From Cephalotus follicularis (lineage: Eukaryota; Streptophyta; Magnoliopsida; Oxalidales; Cephalotaceae): a stretch of DNA of 64,000 nt. Location: assembly GCA_001972305.1 (NCBI GenBank), contig BDDD01000572.1, positions 399,912 through 463,911 of the forward strand. The letters run 5' to 3'. Under the pieces are notes generated by a model. That model saw only the letters and a list, made by a program, of their open reading frames with translations, did not search any database and had not been told where the DNA came from. A program made the translations under genes and the position numbers. Below, in pieces: positions 1 to 10,265 of this stretch (its first letter is position 1; the number at the start of each line of letters is the position of its first letter).

Positions 1-12
1 AGGGGGATTCGG
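1..12. other. Probable stub of D1 copia LTR left of the LARD
   Basis: These bases do not match the sequence before the second LARD LTR, so they lie outside the LARD. They resemble the ...TTTCGG part of the related D2 copia LTR (near 50120 and 58770), which continues as the sequence found at 7356. I infer that they are host-element flank. The stretch is too short for certainty. Confidence 0.35.
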
Positions 13-453
13 TGTTCCAAGGAACTGGTAAGCGTTGCAGGAGCTGGTATTGAGAGACCCAGGTATGTGACATTTTACTGTGGTTTCATTTATGGTTATA
101 CTAACTTAACCATTTTGTATTGAGGTGTTTTGTGAGTTTGTATTTTAGCATTTAGATTCTGGGTAGACGAGGTTCCTCAGATCTTATGTGATGAATACAG
201 CTATTATGGCCATGTAAGATGCGTGTTCTAGCCAGGGAGTTAGTGCGATGTGCGTCCTGGCAGAGGCGTCAGTTTGATGTACATCCCCTACCGAGCAGTG
301 CATGGTAAGCTTTCCTTGTAGAGTTGTCCATGTTGGGCGTCCCTTGGTGAGCAGTGCATGTCAAGCATCTTCTTGAGCATTTACCAGTTGAAGTGCCTCC
401 TTGGTAGTGGCTGAGCGGTGATTTGCGGGCCCCTTGCACGAAACTAACGCTAC

Positions 454-629
454 GTGATCACCGATGAGGTAGCTCCTCAATCGATGTTCATATGGTGTAG
501 TGCTAAGCTCGTGATTGCCGACGGGGGTGGGCTTGCATAGCCCCTCGATCGATGTTCATGTAGTGAGGTGTGCCAAATGTGTGATTGTCGAGGAAGGAGT
601 ACTCACGTAGCCCTTCTATCGATGTTCAT
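454..629 (+). repeat. Three copies of a GTGATTGCCGACGAGG...GATGTTCAT module
   Basis: Copies lie at 454-491, 511-559 and 581-629. Each begins near GTGATTGCCGACGAGG and ends near CCTCGATCGATGTTCAT, with a variable middle. The same module occurs in the second LTR (5171-5347) and five times in the internal region. Its role is unknown. Confidence 0.75.
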
Positions 630-826
630 GCACTGCTCTGGAAGTGGGTAACTATATGCGTATATGAGGGATGTGTACAGTCCTGTAGCCCATGACCACG
701 TTGATGGATCTTAAACGGAGTTGTTATTTGTGATTGCAGAGGTGGTTCCGACTATAGAAGTGTGTGAGTATGATGTCGGATGTTGAGTAAAGCTCCTCGG
801 ATGTCTTATGGAGTAAAGCTTCCCGG

Positions 827-1339
827 GCATTGCTGGTGTGGTGGTCTCCTAGGGCATTGTTGGTGTGGTGGTCTCCCCGGGCATTGCTGGTGTGATGGCG
901 TTCTCAGGCATTGCTTGTGTGATGGTCTTCTCGGGCATTGCATTTGTGGTGGTCTTCTCGGGCATTTCTTGTGTGATTGTCTCCTCGGGCATTACTGGTG
1001 TGGTGGTCTCCTCGGGCATTGCTGGTGTGATGGTCTCCTCTGGCATTTCTGGTGTGGTGGTCTCCCCGAACATTGCTTGTGTGATGGTCTTCTCAGGCAT
1101 TGCTGGTTTGGTGGTTTCCCCGGGCATTGCTGGTGTGATGGTCTTCTCGGGCATTGCTGGTGTGATGGTCTCCTCGGGCATTGCTGGTGTGGTGGTCTCC
1201 CCGGGCATGTCTGGTGTGATGGTCTTCTCGGGCATTGCTTGTGTGATGGTCTTCTTGGGCATTGCTGGTGTAGTGGTCTCCTCGGGCATTGCTTGTGTGA
1301 TGGTCTCCTCGGGCATTGCTGGTGTGGTGGTCTCCCTGG
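827..1339 (+). repeat. 27-bp minisatellite, 19 units, in LARD 5' LTR
   Basis: Units start with GCATTGCTGGTGTG and recur every 27 bases without an indel, giving exactly 19 units. Many neighbouring units alternate between a GTGGTGGTC and a GTGATGGTC form, suggesting a 54-bp dimer. Because 27 is divisible by three and the units lack stops, long open frames of 9-residue repeats arise on both strands. I regard those frames as artefacts of the repeat and not as genes. Confidence 0.93.
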
Positions 1340-1578
1340 GCATCATTGGTCTGGTGCTGGGAGTGGGTTGGCATATGTGGATAGTTTGATATCCGTGGAT
1401 GGTCTGGTATTCTGTAGTGGGCAGGTGCGCATGGCTTCTCTGTGGGCAGGTAGTAGAATTGTTGTGGCATTCTACATCTTGCTATTGTGGATGATGCCTG
1501 AAGGTAGACATGCCAAACTTGTTGAACTACATCGTAGAGGTGCATACCCTTGAAGTGTCGAGCTCCTTGGCAGGCAAT

Positions 1579-1765
1579 GCTTGTTGTCTGGTACCTTGCA
1601 GAGGGTATGGTCTGGCTTGTTGTCCGACACCTTACAGAGGTCACGGTCAGTGCTTGTTGTCTGGTACCTTGCAGTTGTTGTGGTATGGCTTGTTGTCTGG
1701 CACCTTACAAAGGTTACGGTCAGAGCTTGTTGTCTGGTACCTTGCAGTACTTGTGGTCTGGCGTC
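1579..1765 (+). repeat. 36/37-bp tandem repeat, about 5 units
   Basis: Units starting GCTTGTTGTCTGGTACCTTG begin at 1579, 1615, 1652, 1688 and 1725. The spacing alternates 36, 37, 36, 37, so a 73-bp dimer is the probable higher-order unit. The counterpart in the other LTR is at 6374-6562. Confidence 0.85.
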
Positions 1766-1810
1766 TTGGTCTGACATGTTGCAGAGGTCATCGTCTGGCA
1801 TATTGTAGAG

Positions 1811-1948
1811 GTGCTCTCCTCGGGTCTAAGTGATACGGTGCGTGTTGGTGTCTTGGAAGACAATGTTAAGTGATCACGCATAGAACACATGGGTGCTCTC
1901 CTCGGGTCTAAGTGATACGGTGCGTGTTGGTGTGTTGGAAGACAGTGC
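1811..1948 (+). repeat. 82-bp direct duplication in LARD 5' LTR
   Basis: A segment beginning GTGCTCTCCTCGGGTCTAAG starts at 1811 and again at 1893. The second LTR has the same duplication at 6607 and 6687. The duplication therefore predates this insertion. Confidence 0.8.
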
Positions 1949-2572
1949 TGAGGATTTAATGAAACGATGAGTTGGGGTTCTCCACTCGCTGAAGTCCTCT
2001 GCTCCTTTTTACAATACATCCTTGGAGTGGTCCTCAGGTTTTGTTGAGTAGTGGCTTCTGGTTTGGCATAACTCCCTTGAATGAATGAAGTCTGGTGCGG
2101 CTTCTCTGCTATGTATGGCCTACGTGGCTATCCTTTCATTCTTAGTATTTGCTAAGCTATGTAACCCTGCATGTAATGAACTTCATACTAGTGGAACCTC
2201 ATGGATGATTGAGGAAGTGGATGCAGGCATTTTCTGTGCCGAATCACTATAAAAATGACTGTCTCATTCTACTATTTCCTTTATCCTGTATGTGTGAATG
2301 CATGAATGCTATGTCCAAGTTGTTGTAGGTCTGGTCCTCTACCGTGGAGGAAGAGGATAGGCAAGACCTTGGTGCGTGGCGCCAGTCCGTTGCAGTGGGT
2401 AGCTGAGGTGCAGGTGGACATCGAGTCCTCTGCTCTCGTGATGTGCTTGGAAAAAAAATGTAAAGGAGAAGATGAGAGAAGGAAATTTATGTGACCAGTT
2501 TGTGCCATGGGTTATGGTTAAAGTCATCCCATATTATTGTAACGGCTCGGGTTTCGGGATCGGGTCGTTACA

Positions 2573-4729
2573 AGTTTTGGTATCAGAGAGACCGGTTTAG
2601 TGATTCGTGTGGTTCTGAAATTCTTTGAGGTTGGGAGGAACTTTCAAGATTGGAAGTTGGTGATTCGTCTGAGTACGAGGAGTATGTGACAACACTGAGG
2701 TTGGGATTCTCTAATTTCTTGTATGGCAGATGGTATATTTGGAGGACATCAGTTTGTTTTGTCACTGGACTTAGGCCTGACAAGTAATCCAGAGTGTCAA
2801 GAACCTAGTAAGCTGAGAATCTGGTAAGTGGTAGTGGTTGCTAAGGATTAGTAAGTGGGAAAACTCCTTTTCCTAATGTGATTTTCTTATTTCTATCACT
2901 TGTTCTCTAAAAACTAACACATGTGCTGAGAATGTGTGGTGACAGTATCTATGCTATGTGGCTTGCTAAGTTTGAGCCCCCCTGGGTGAGGATGAGTTTG
3001 CGTTTGATCCGATGGCCATCTAACATTCCATTGGTCTATGATGTGATTGTTGAGTGGTACTGCCCCTTGGTTCCATACCCAGGTCTGCACCTTTCATCGG
3101 TCTATAACGAGTTGTTGCGTTGAGTGCAGACACGCAGGATCCGCTACTCTTGCCAACAAACCTTGTGGGCAACCCTTGCATGTGATTGCCAGTGAAGGTT
3201 TTTCTTGTGTAGCCCTTCTCTCGATGTTCACGATGCTTCTCTTGCATGTGATTGCCGGTGAAGGTGCGCTTGCGTAGCCCTTCTCTCGATATTCACAATG
3301 CTGCTCTTGTACATGATTATCGACGAGGGAGTGCTTGCATAGCCCCTCGATCAATGTTCATGGTATGGTTACGGATGCTGGATGCTGGTGGAACTGGATA
3401 TGCAAGGCTCTCATGGCCGAGGAGCAGTGGGCGTTCGGTCCCAATTCAATACAGCAGTGCCATTGTCTATGATGAACTGTTGGGTGTGACTGTGCCTGGG
3501 TTCCATACCCGGATATGCTCATTTCATTGGTATATGTTGGAATGATATGTGGGGGCAGCCGAGGATCCGCTACTTCTTTTGTCAGACCATGCTGAGTTCT
3601 CAGACATGGGGTTGCCGACCAAGGACGGGTTGAGCAGTGATGTGCCGACCTCCCAGTAGATGTCCTCATCATGATTGCCGACGAGGGCGGTGCCTGCAGG
3701 TCCCTCAGTCGATGTTCATTTTTTATGCATTGCCCCTCGGGGATGGGTCGTGCTTGTGAGCCGAGGACCTCCGATGGGACTTGCCAGTGGAGCTAGGTGA
3801 TTACCGACGAGGGCGGATCTCGGGCGGTGATACGCGGGCCCCTCGATCGATGTTCTCCTACACTATGCTAATGAGGGTGTACGGGCGCTGCGGTAGCTGG
3901 CCCCTCATCAATGCTGGTGATCTGTTTTAACTCTCAGGGGGAGGGTCGTGCCTGATCAGCTGGGAACCCCTGTGGAGCGATCATGGTATCCATGTGTTGA
4001 CATGAGTGTGGATGGTGCATGCCCTATAGCCATGACTTTTCCTCCAGCCCGGTGTACACGCCGTTGAGATGAGCTGATAGATTTTCGGCGGCAGATGCTT
4101 GTATGTGCCTGTGAGCCAAGGTTTTGGTATGATGTGTTGTTTTGCAGGTATTGCGGATGTGGCTCCACCAAGGTTGAGGATCTCAAGACATGGTCGACGT
4201 GGTTCCGGCTTATCTTGTTATCTTGCTGACGTGATGTTGGCACAACATATATTATGATCGATGGTCATTCCGGTCGGGCAGTGGTATCTGTTCATATATG
4301 TTGTTGTTGAATTTTCTAGCTAAACTCCTATGGTCTATGGACTTCTGGCACAACTCTTTTATCACTACTGATGGTTGTTCCAGCAGGCTGTATCTTATTT
4401 TTTGTATCAGTATGTTGCGGAGGATTGCTGTGGTTATGACTGCAAAGAAGCTCATCTATTTCTGAAGTGGTTCCCGTAGTCTTAAGCATCCTCTGATCCC
4501 CTTATACTGTGATTTTCCTGGGCAGCCTTATTTCCTCTGAAGATGAATATCTTGCTGAGCTGTGTCCTCGGATGGGTTGTCCTCGGACTTATGTTGGATA
4601 GCACCTCTGGACCTTGAGGAGTCCTCTGACTACGAACTATGGAGTCCTTGCTTGGGTGGGTTCGTCAGGCATTGTGAAGGTCTTACCGGGTAGCGTGATC
4701 TCTCCTCGGCTTCCATCACGGCAGGCGAG
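2573..4729 (+). other. Coding-free internal region of the LARD
   Basis: This 2.2-kb stretch lies between PBS and second LTR. Frames are short and show no zinc knuckle, DTG, YVDD or integrase signatures. It carries five copies of the same module as the LTRs (3182-3230, 3248-3296, 3313-3360, 3672-3719, 3797-3855); the first three form a tandem of about 65 bp. I see no clear PPT before 4730. Confidence 0.7.
2578..2589 (+). other. Primer binding site (initiator Met tRNA), LARD
   Basis: TGGTATCAGAGA starts five bases after the LTR end (CGTTACA, 2572). Its first 11 bases match the plant initiator-Met tRNA 3'-end complement used by most copia and many gypsy elements. This fixes the + orientation of the element. 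Confidence 0.85.
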
Positions 4730-5543
4730 CAAATCCAAGGAACTGGTAAGTGTTGCAGGAGCTGGTATTGAGAGACCCAGTTATGTGACATTTTACTGTG
4801 GTTTCGTTTATGGTTATACTAACTTAACCATTTTGTGTTGAGGTGTTTTGTGAGTTTGTTTTTTAGAATTTAGATTCTGGGTGGACGAGGTTCCTCATAT
4901 CTTATGTGATGAATATAGCTGTTATGGCCATGTAAGATGCGTGTTCTTGCCAGGGAGTTAGTTCGATGTGCGTCCTGGCAGAGTAGTCAGTTTGATGTAC
5001 ATCCCTACCGAGCAGTGCATGGTAAGCTTTCCTTGTAGAGTAGTCCACGTTGGGCGTCCCTTGGTGAGCAATGCATGTCAAGCTTCTTCTTGAGCATTTA
5101 CCAGTTGCAGTGCCCCCTCGGTAGTGGCTGAGCGGTGATTCGCGGGCGCCTTAGAAGAAACTAACGCTACGTGATTGCCGACGAGGTAGCTCCTCGATCA
5201 ATGTTCATATGGTGTAGTGATGAGCTCGTGATTGCCGATGGGGGTGGGCTTGCGTAGTCCCTCGATCGATGTTCATGTAGTGATATGCGCCAAACGTGTG
5301 ATTGTCAAGGAAGGAGTGCTCGCGTAGCCTTTCTATCGTTGTTCATGCCGGGCTTTGGAAGTGGGTATCTATATGCGTATATGAGGGATGTGTACAGTCA
5401 TGTAGCCCATGACCACGTTGATGGATCTTCAACGGAGTTGTTATTTGTGCTTGCCGAGGTGGTTCCGGCTATGGAAGTGTGTGAGTATGATGTCGGGTGT
5501 TGAGTAAAGCTCCCTGAATGTGTTGTGGAGTAAAGCTTCCTGG

Positions 5544-6056
5544 GCATTGCTGGTATGGTGGTCTTCTCGAGCATTGCTGGTGTGGTGGTCTCCCTGGGCA
5601 TTGCTGGTGTGATCGTCTTCTCGGGCATTGCTTGTGGGGTGGTCTTCTTGAGCATTTCTTGTGTGGTGGTCTTCTCGGGCATTGCTTGTGTGATGGTCTC
5701 CTCGGGCATTGCTGGTGTGGTTGTCTCCCCGGGCATTACTGGTGTGGTGGTCTCCTCGGGCATTGCTTGTGTGATGGTCTCCTTGGGCATTGCTGGTGTG
5801 GTGGTCTCCTCGTGCATTGTTGGTGTGATGGTCTTCTCGGGCATTGCTTGTGTGATGGTCTCCTCAGGCATTGGTGGTATGGTGGTCGCCCGGAGTATTG
5901 CTGGTGTGATGGTCTTCTCGGGCATTGCTTGTGTGGTGGTCTCCTCGGGCATTGCTTGTGTGATGGTCTCCTCGGGCATTGCTTGTGTGGTGGTCTCCTC
6001 GGGCATTGCTTGTGTGATGGTCTACTTGGGCATCGCTTGTGTGGTGGTCTGCTTGG
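5544..6056 (+). repeat. 27-bp minisatellite, 19 units, in LARD 3' LTR
   Basis: The period and unit number are the same as at 827-1339, again without indels. The individual units have diverged in sequence. Equal copy number in both LTRs argues against recent expansion. Confidence 0.93.
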
Positions 6057-6373
6057 GTGCTGACTGAGTGAAGTGGCTTCTCCGGTGTTTTGTTGAAGAT
6101 GCCTTCTCGGGCGTGAATCTCCTCGGGCTACCTGGTCTGGAGATGGGAGTGGGTTGGCATCTGTGGATGGTTTGATATCCGTGGATGGGCTGTTGTTCCG
6201 TGGATGGTCTGGTACTATGTAGTGGGCAGGTGTGCATGGCTTCTCTATGGGCAGGTAGTGGAATTGTTGTGGCATTCTATATCTTGCTGCTGTGGATGAT
6301 GCCTGAAGGTAGACATGCCAAACTACGTCGCAGGGGTGCGTACCCTTGAAGTGCCGAGCTCCTGGGCAGGCAG

Positions 6374-6562
6374 TGCTTGTGGTCTGGTACCTTTCAGAGG
6401 TTGTGGTCTGGCTTGTTCTCCGGCATGTTACAGAGGTCACGGTCAGTGCTTGTTGTCTGGTATCTTGCAGAGGTTGTGGTCTGGCTTGTTGTTCGGCACC
6501 TTACAGAGGTTGCGGTCAGAGCTTGTTGTCTGGTACCTTGTAGTACTTGTGGTCTGGCGTTG
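6374..6562 (+). repeat. 36/37-bp tandem repeat in LARD 3' LTR
   Basis: This is the counterpart of 1579-1765, with units around GCTTGTTGTCTGGTACCTTG and alternating spacing. Confidence 0.8.
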
Positions 6563-7355
6563 TGGTCTGACATGATGTGGAGGTCATCGTCTAGCATATT
6601 GCAGAGGTGCTCTCCTCGGGTCTAAGTGATACCGCGTGTTGGTGTCTTGGAAGACAATGTTAAGTGATCAGGCGTAGAACACGTGGGTGCTCTCCTCGGG
6701 TCTAAGTGATAAGGTTCGTGTTGGTGTTTTGGAAGGCAATGTTGTGGATTTAATGAAACGGTGAGTTGGGGTACTCCGCTCGTTGAAGTCCTCTGCTCCT
6801 TTTTATAATACATCCTTGGAGTGGTCCTCGAGTTTTGTTGAGTAGTGGCTTCTGGTTTGGCATAGCTCCCTTGAATGAATGAAGTCGGGTGCGGCTTCTC
6901 TGCTATGGCCTGCGTGGCTATCCTTTCATTCTCAGTATTTGCTAAGCTATGTAACCCTGCATGTAATGAACTTCATACTATTGAAACCTCATGGATGATT
7001 GAGGAAGGGGACGTAGGAATTTTCTGTGCCGAACCACTATAAAAATGATTGTCTCATTCTACTCTTTCCTTTATCATGTATGTGTGAATGCATGAATTCT
7101 ATGTCCAAGTTGTTGTAGGTCTGGTCCTCTGCCATGGAGGAAGAGGATAGGCAAGACCTTGGTACATGGCGTCAGTCCGCTGCAGTGGGTAGCCGAGGTG
7201 CAGGTGGACGTCCAGTCCTCTGCTCTCTTGATGTGCTTGGAAAAAAAATGTAAAGGAGAAGATGAGAGAAGGAAATTTATATGACCAGTTTGGGCCATGG
7301 GTAAAGTCATCCCAAATTCTTGTAACGGCTCGGGTTTCGGGATCAGGTTGTTACA

Positions 7356-8675
7356 CGGGTCCTACCTGATTTTGGAACAGGTTGATAGGTCTGGAGAAAT
7401 GTCATTTAGTGAGGAGATAGCATCTGAGACATGTTACTTCACAAAGAGTATTTTATTTGCTTGACATTTGTTCATGCATCACCATAATAAAACATTCTAC
7501 TCAAAGGGTTCAGTGTTGAAGAAGTAAACATATTGAGTGTTGTACAAGCAATCTAATGAGAGAGAGAGAGCATGGGGTAGCTAGGGTTTTGTGTAACCCT
7601 AGGCACATGGGCCGAACCCTTGGCTCTGGGAAAGCCTAGAATTCATCCGCCCCAAGTGTCCATACAATGTCCAAATTTAAATTTTAAAGTCACATGTTGT
7701 TGGAGTGTTTTACACTCAATGTCATGACACGAAGGTATGGGGACCTTCTCACAAGGCATGGTGACTTCTTACAAGTGTTTAGCTTTCTCTTTCATGTGGG
7801 ATGGGCAGTCTCTTCATGCATGAGGCACCGGGTTTGACCAAGCAAAAAGGGAGGAAAGAGACAAAAGTCTCACAAGGAAAAACACACTTAATTTGGAAAA
7901 TATCTAAGCACACTTTTCTCTCCTTTTTGCTCTTACCCGTTGGTAGCTATCTCTCCCCTCTTCTCTTCTCTTTTAGCCGTGAATTTTAAGTCCACATTAG
8001 AGGAATCTACAAGGCTTCAAGCCTTTGAAGATTAGAGCAACAATCAATCTCTTCTCACCCCAAAAGTCATTACAGGTGGAGGTCATTCACATAATGTGGA
8101 TAACCTTTACCTAGAGTGATTATTAGTCTAGGTTTATAAACACTTTTTAGCCTTCATCTTCATGCACTTTTGGCCGTGACTTTGGAGCATCTTTGGAGGA
8201 GTTTGGAGCTTGGATAAAGTGTAGAGGGAGCACCCAAGGAAGGAGTGAAAGGCCATCGATAATGGTTCCTACAACCTTTCTTCTTCCTTCTCTTCTTTGT
8301 GTTTTTTGCTAGGGTTTGGTATCCTAGCTGATCCTTTTGGTTTCCATGTAGGAATCCTTACAAACCCTAACGTTTTGCCCTTTTATGGTCACAGGTTGGT
8401 GGTTGTGGATTAGATTTTTTGGTGGGCAAACTCTAGTCCATTTTTTGTGTAGGGCTAGCTAGGGTTAGTGAAACCCCAGCTCAACCCGCAACCATTTTGT
8501 GCTTAGATTGTTATATGGTTCGATTGCATATCTTAATTAGTTGATCCTTGGACTAATTGGGATTGTTTTGGACATAGTGTTTAGGGCAATCCTTTGCTTT
8601 GGAGCTTATTGGATAAATTTTAAAATTAAACACCCTAATGCCCTCAATTGACCTAATCGGCTATTGAGCCTCACA
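7356..8675 (+). repeat. Remainder of the LTR of copia element D1
   Basis: The start, CGGGTCCTACCTGATTTTGG, resembles the interior of the D2 LTR (near 50130 and 58770). The end, CCTCACA, lies four bases before a perfect PBS. The upstream part of this LTR must lie left of the window, displaced by the LARD. The stretch contains no supported gene; frames such as 7801-7989 show no known motif. Confidence 0.7.
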
Positions 8676-8679
8676 AAAG

Positions 8680-8692
8680 TGGTATCAGAGCC
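8680..8692 (+). other. Primer binding site of copia element D1
   Basis: TGGTATCAGAGCC is an exact initiator-Met tRNA PBS, four bases after the LTR end CTCACA. Confidence 0.9.
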
Positions 8693-9987
8693 ACTAATTG
8701 AACATCAATTGGACCTAATTTTATTATCTGGTGGATTGGTTGATTGTGCAATGGGTTGGCCGAAACTTTAAGGAACCCTAACCCTAAGTGAAATTGAGAT
8801 TAAATCGATTGGTTTAGTCTAATTAAAATTTGTACGAACCAATTAGGTGAACTAATGTAATTGATTGTTAAATTGGAATGCTCGATAATCCGAGGATGTG
8901 TACTTTGGACGTTTAAGATGTAAGGGGCGTTCAAACATTCCTTGGTACTATTTAGGATCTCGAACAATGCCTTAAACAGTCAATGAATGGGTTTCTAAGT
9001 GACTGGAATTTTTGCTGGAAATTCTGATTATGTGCAAAAATTTTTGCATAGATTTTTTGCACTGTTGAGTGCAGATTTTCAGGCAGATTGCCTATGCTGA
9101 TGATTGGACTGGTTAATGAAAATCTGAGTGTGAGAATATAGTGCATAGTTTCTGGTAGCTTCTGCTAAGATTCTAGCAGTTTTCTGTACTCTTACTGACA
9201 GTTTCAAGCACAATTCCAGAAAGTTGACAGCGCGATTCCTGTAAGCTTTTCAATGCAGTTTCTGCGTTGGTTTTAGGCAGTTACTGGCATGAATACTGTA
9301 TGGACTGGATAGGCACAGACTAGTTAATTTGGACAGAAATTAATTACACTTATGCACATAGTTCACTGCATAATGCAATTTATTCCTTAAGAAAAATAAT
9401 ATTAGTGAGGAACTAATATTTAATTGCATTAATGTTTGACTTAATTAATTCTTATTGAGGGACCATAAAATTAATCTACTTGGGAACTAATATGAGGGTA
9501 ACTAGATTTTAATTTATCTAGTAGGAGTCACCTTTTAAATTTGGCTAGCTACTAAATCACAAACCGTCGCATATTAAAATTGTTTACGTGTTTATTCATT
9601 ATAATATATGAGATGTATTATTTTGAATTTCTTATGCATGCTGGTAGACTTGGGACTAGACCTATCTTTCGGTTTCTTTTGTGGATGTTCAAATTTGCTT
9701 TATTATACATTTGGTCTGTAATACGGCTGCCTGCGTGCACCATAATTTCTTATCCTCCATATTTATTTCTATATGTTAGAAATCTCTTCTCCCTCGCATT
9801 GTATTTCTTTTCTTTTATATATATTGGTTGTAAATTCAAGATGGAGAGCAATGGAGTAAGAAGAGGAGGATCAAGAAGATTGCAAGACCAAGTGAATGCC
9901 ATGTATGCATGGTATATAATGTAATAAAGTGGTTTAAATAGCTCACATAGAAGACCTAGTGATCACGTTTGGCTCACGTGATCAAAT
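8693..9987 (+). other. 5' leader of copia element D1, first part
   Basis: Bases 9637-9760 and 9890-9960 align with the D2 leader (51830-51960 and 52090-52160), including TCTTTTGTGGATG and AGACCAAGTGAA. Gag does not start until 35940 because element C is inserted at 9988. No gene is supported here. The 114-codon frame at 9580 overlaps the conserved leader and has no counterpart in D2. Confidence 0.75.
9983..9987 (+). repeat. Target-site duplication of element C (CAAAT)
   Basis: CAAAT precedes the C LTR end (TGAAAG) at 9988 and recurs at 35139-35143 just after the other LTR. Two extra bases (CA) separate the right copy from the TAACA end shared by both LTRs. Confidence 0.75.
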
Positions 9988-10265
9988 TGAAAGAAAAATA
10001 ATGGGTTCATGGCCATTTTAGGTGTTAGTTGTATAGGGTGTTCAACTTCAATTTTCATCAAAGCAGCCTGCAAGCCTATGAATATCCTATAATCCAACTA
10101 CATAAATGATCACAATCGTCCTAGGATCACTATGTCCAATAAAACAATAACTTGCATATAGAGAAGGTTAGAGATTATACCAAGCAACCAAAGTCCTTCC
10201 TTCAAGAATCCGATCTGAAACATCAAGCTTTAACTCAGAAACAAACCAGCCAGTCCATGTCCTAT
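9988..10265 (-). repeat. 3' LTR of element C, part 1
   Basis: It matches 23348-23670 and lacks about 55 bp present there (near 23485-23545). It starts TGAAAGAAAA on the + strand, the end of the LTR in element sense. It is interrupted after CCTAT by solo LTR G1. Confidence 0.88.
10261..10265 (+). repeat. TSD CCTAT of solo LTR G1
   Basis: CCTAT occurs at 10261-10265 and 13060-13064. The uninterrupted site survives in the sister LTR of element C near 23668, where CCTAT occurs once and runs directly into ATATCTAATCC. Confidence 0.93.

Larger units (their letters stand above)
13..2572 (+). repeat. 5' LTR of the LARD
   Basis: It matches 4730-7355 throughout. The similarity begins abruptly near base 14-16 (TGTTCCAAGG against AAATCCAAGG), which I take as the LTR start. 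It ends in CGTTACA just before the PBS. It holds a 27-bp minisatellite, a 36/37-bp repeat, an 82-bp duplication and three copies of a 38-49-bp module. Relative to the second LTR it lacks about 80 bp just after the minisatellite (near 1345). Confidence 0.8.
13..7355 (+). mobile_element. LARD-like non-autonomous LTR retrotransposon
   Basis: Two directly repeated LTRs of about 2.6 kb (13-2572 and about 4730-7355) flank a 2.2-kb internal region. A canonical initiator-Met tRNA PBS follows the first LTR after a 5-base spacer. No gag, protease, reverse transcriptase or integrase motif is visible in any frame of the internal region. Long LTRs plus a coding-free interior fit a large retrotransposon derivative mobilised by another element's proteins. 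Over about 110 aligned bases (61-173 against 4779-4891) I count roughly 6 differences. It is inserted in the LTR of copia element D1; the right flank starts CGGGT, and the left duplicate is imperfect or cut by the window edge. Confidence 0.8.
4730..7355 (+). repeat. 3' LTR of the LARD
   Basis: It is the second copy of the LTR at 13-2572, ending GTTGTTACA at 7355. The start is fixed only to within a few bases by where similarity begins (TCCAAGGAACTGG at 4733). It carries the module copies (5171-5208, 5228-5276, 5298-5347), the 27-bp array, the 36/37-bp array and the 80-bp duplication (6607 and 6687). Confidence 0.8.

Noticed and set aside
780..1644. Long open frames of 9-residue repeats on both strands (257, 183, 174 and 165 codons), and similar ones at 5398-6440
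   Set aside because: They result from a 27-bp stop-free minisatellite; several frames on both strands are open at once, there is no known domain, and they lie inside an LTR.
9580..9924. 114-codon hydrophobic frame
   Set aside because: It lies in the copia leader; the aligned D2 leader does not keep the frame.
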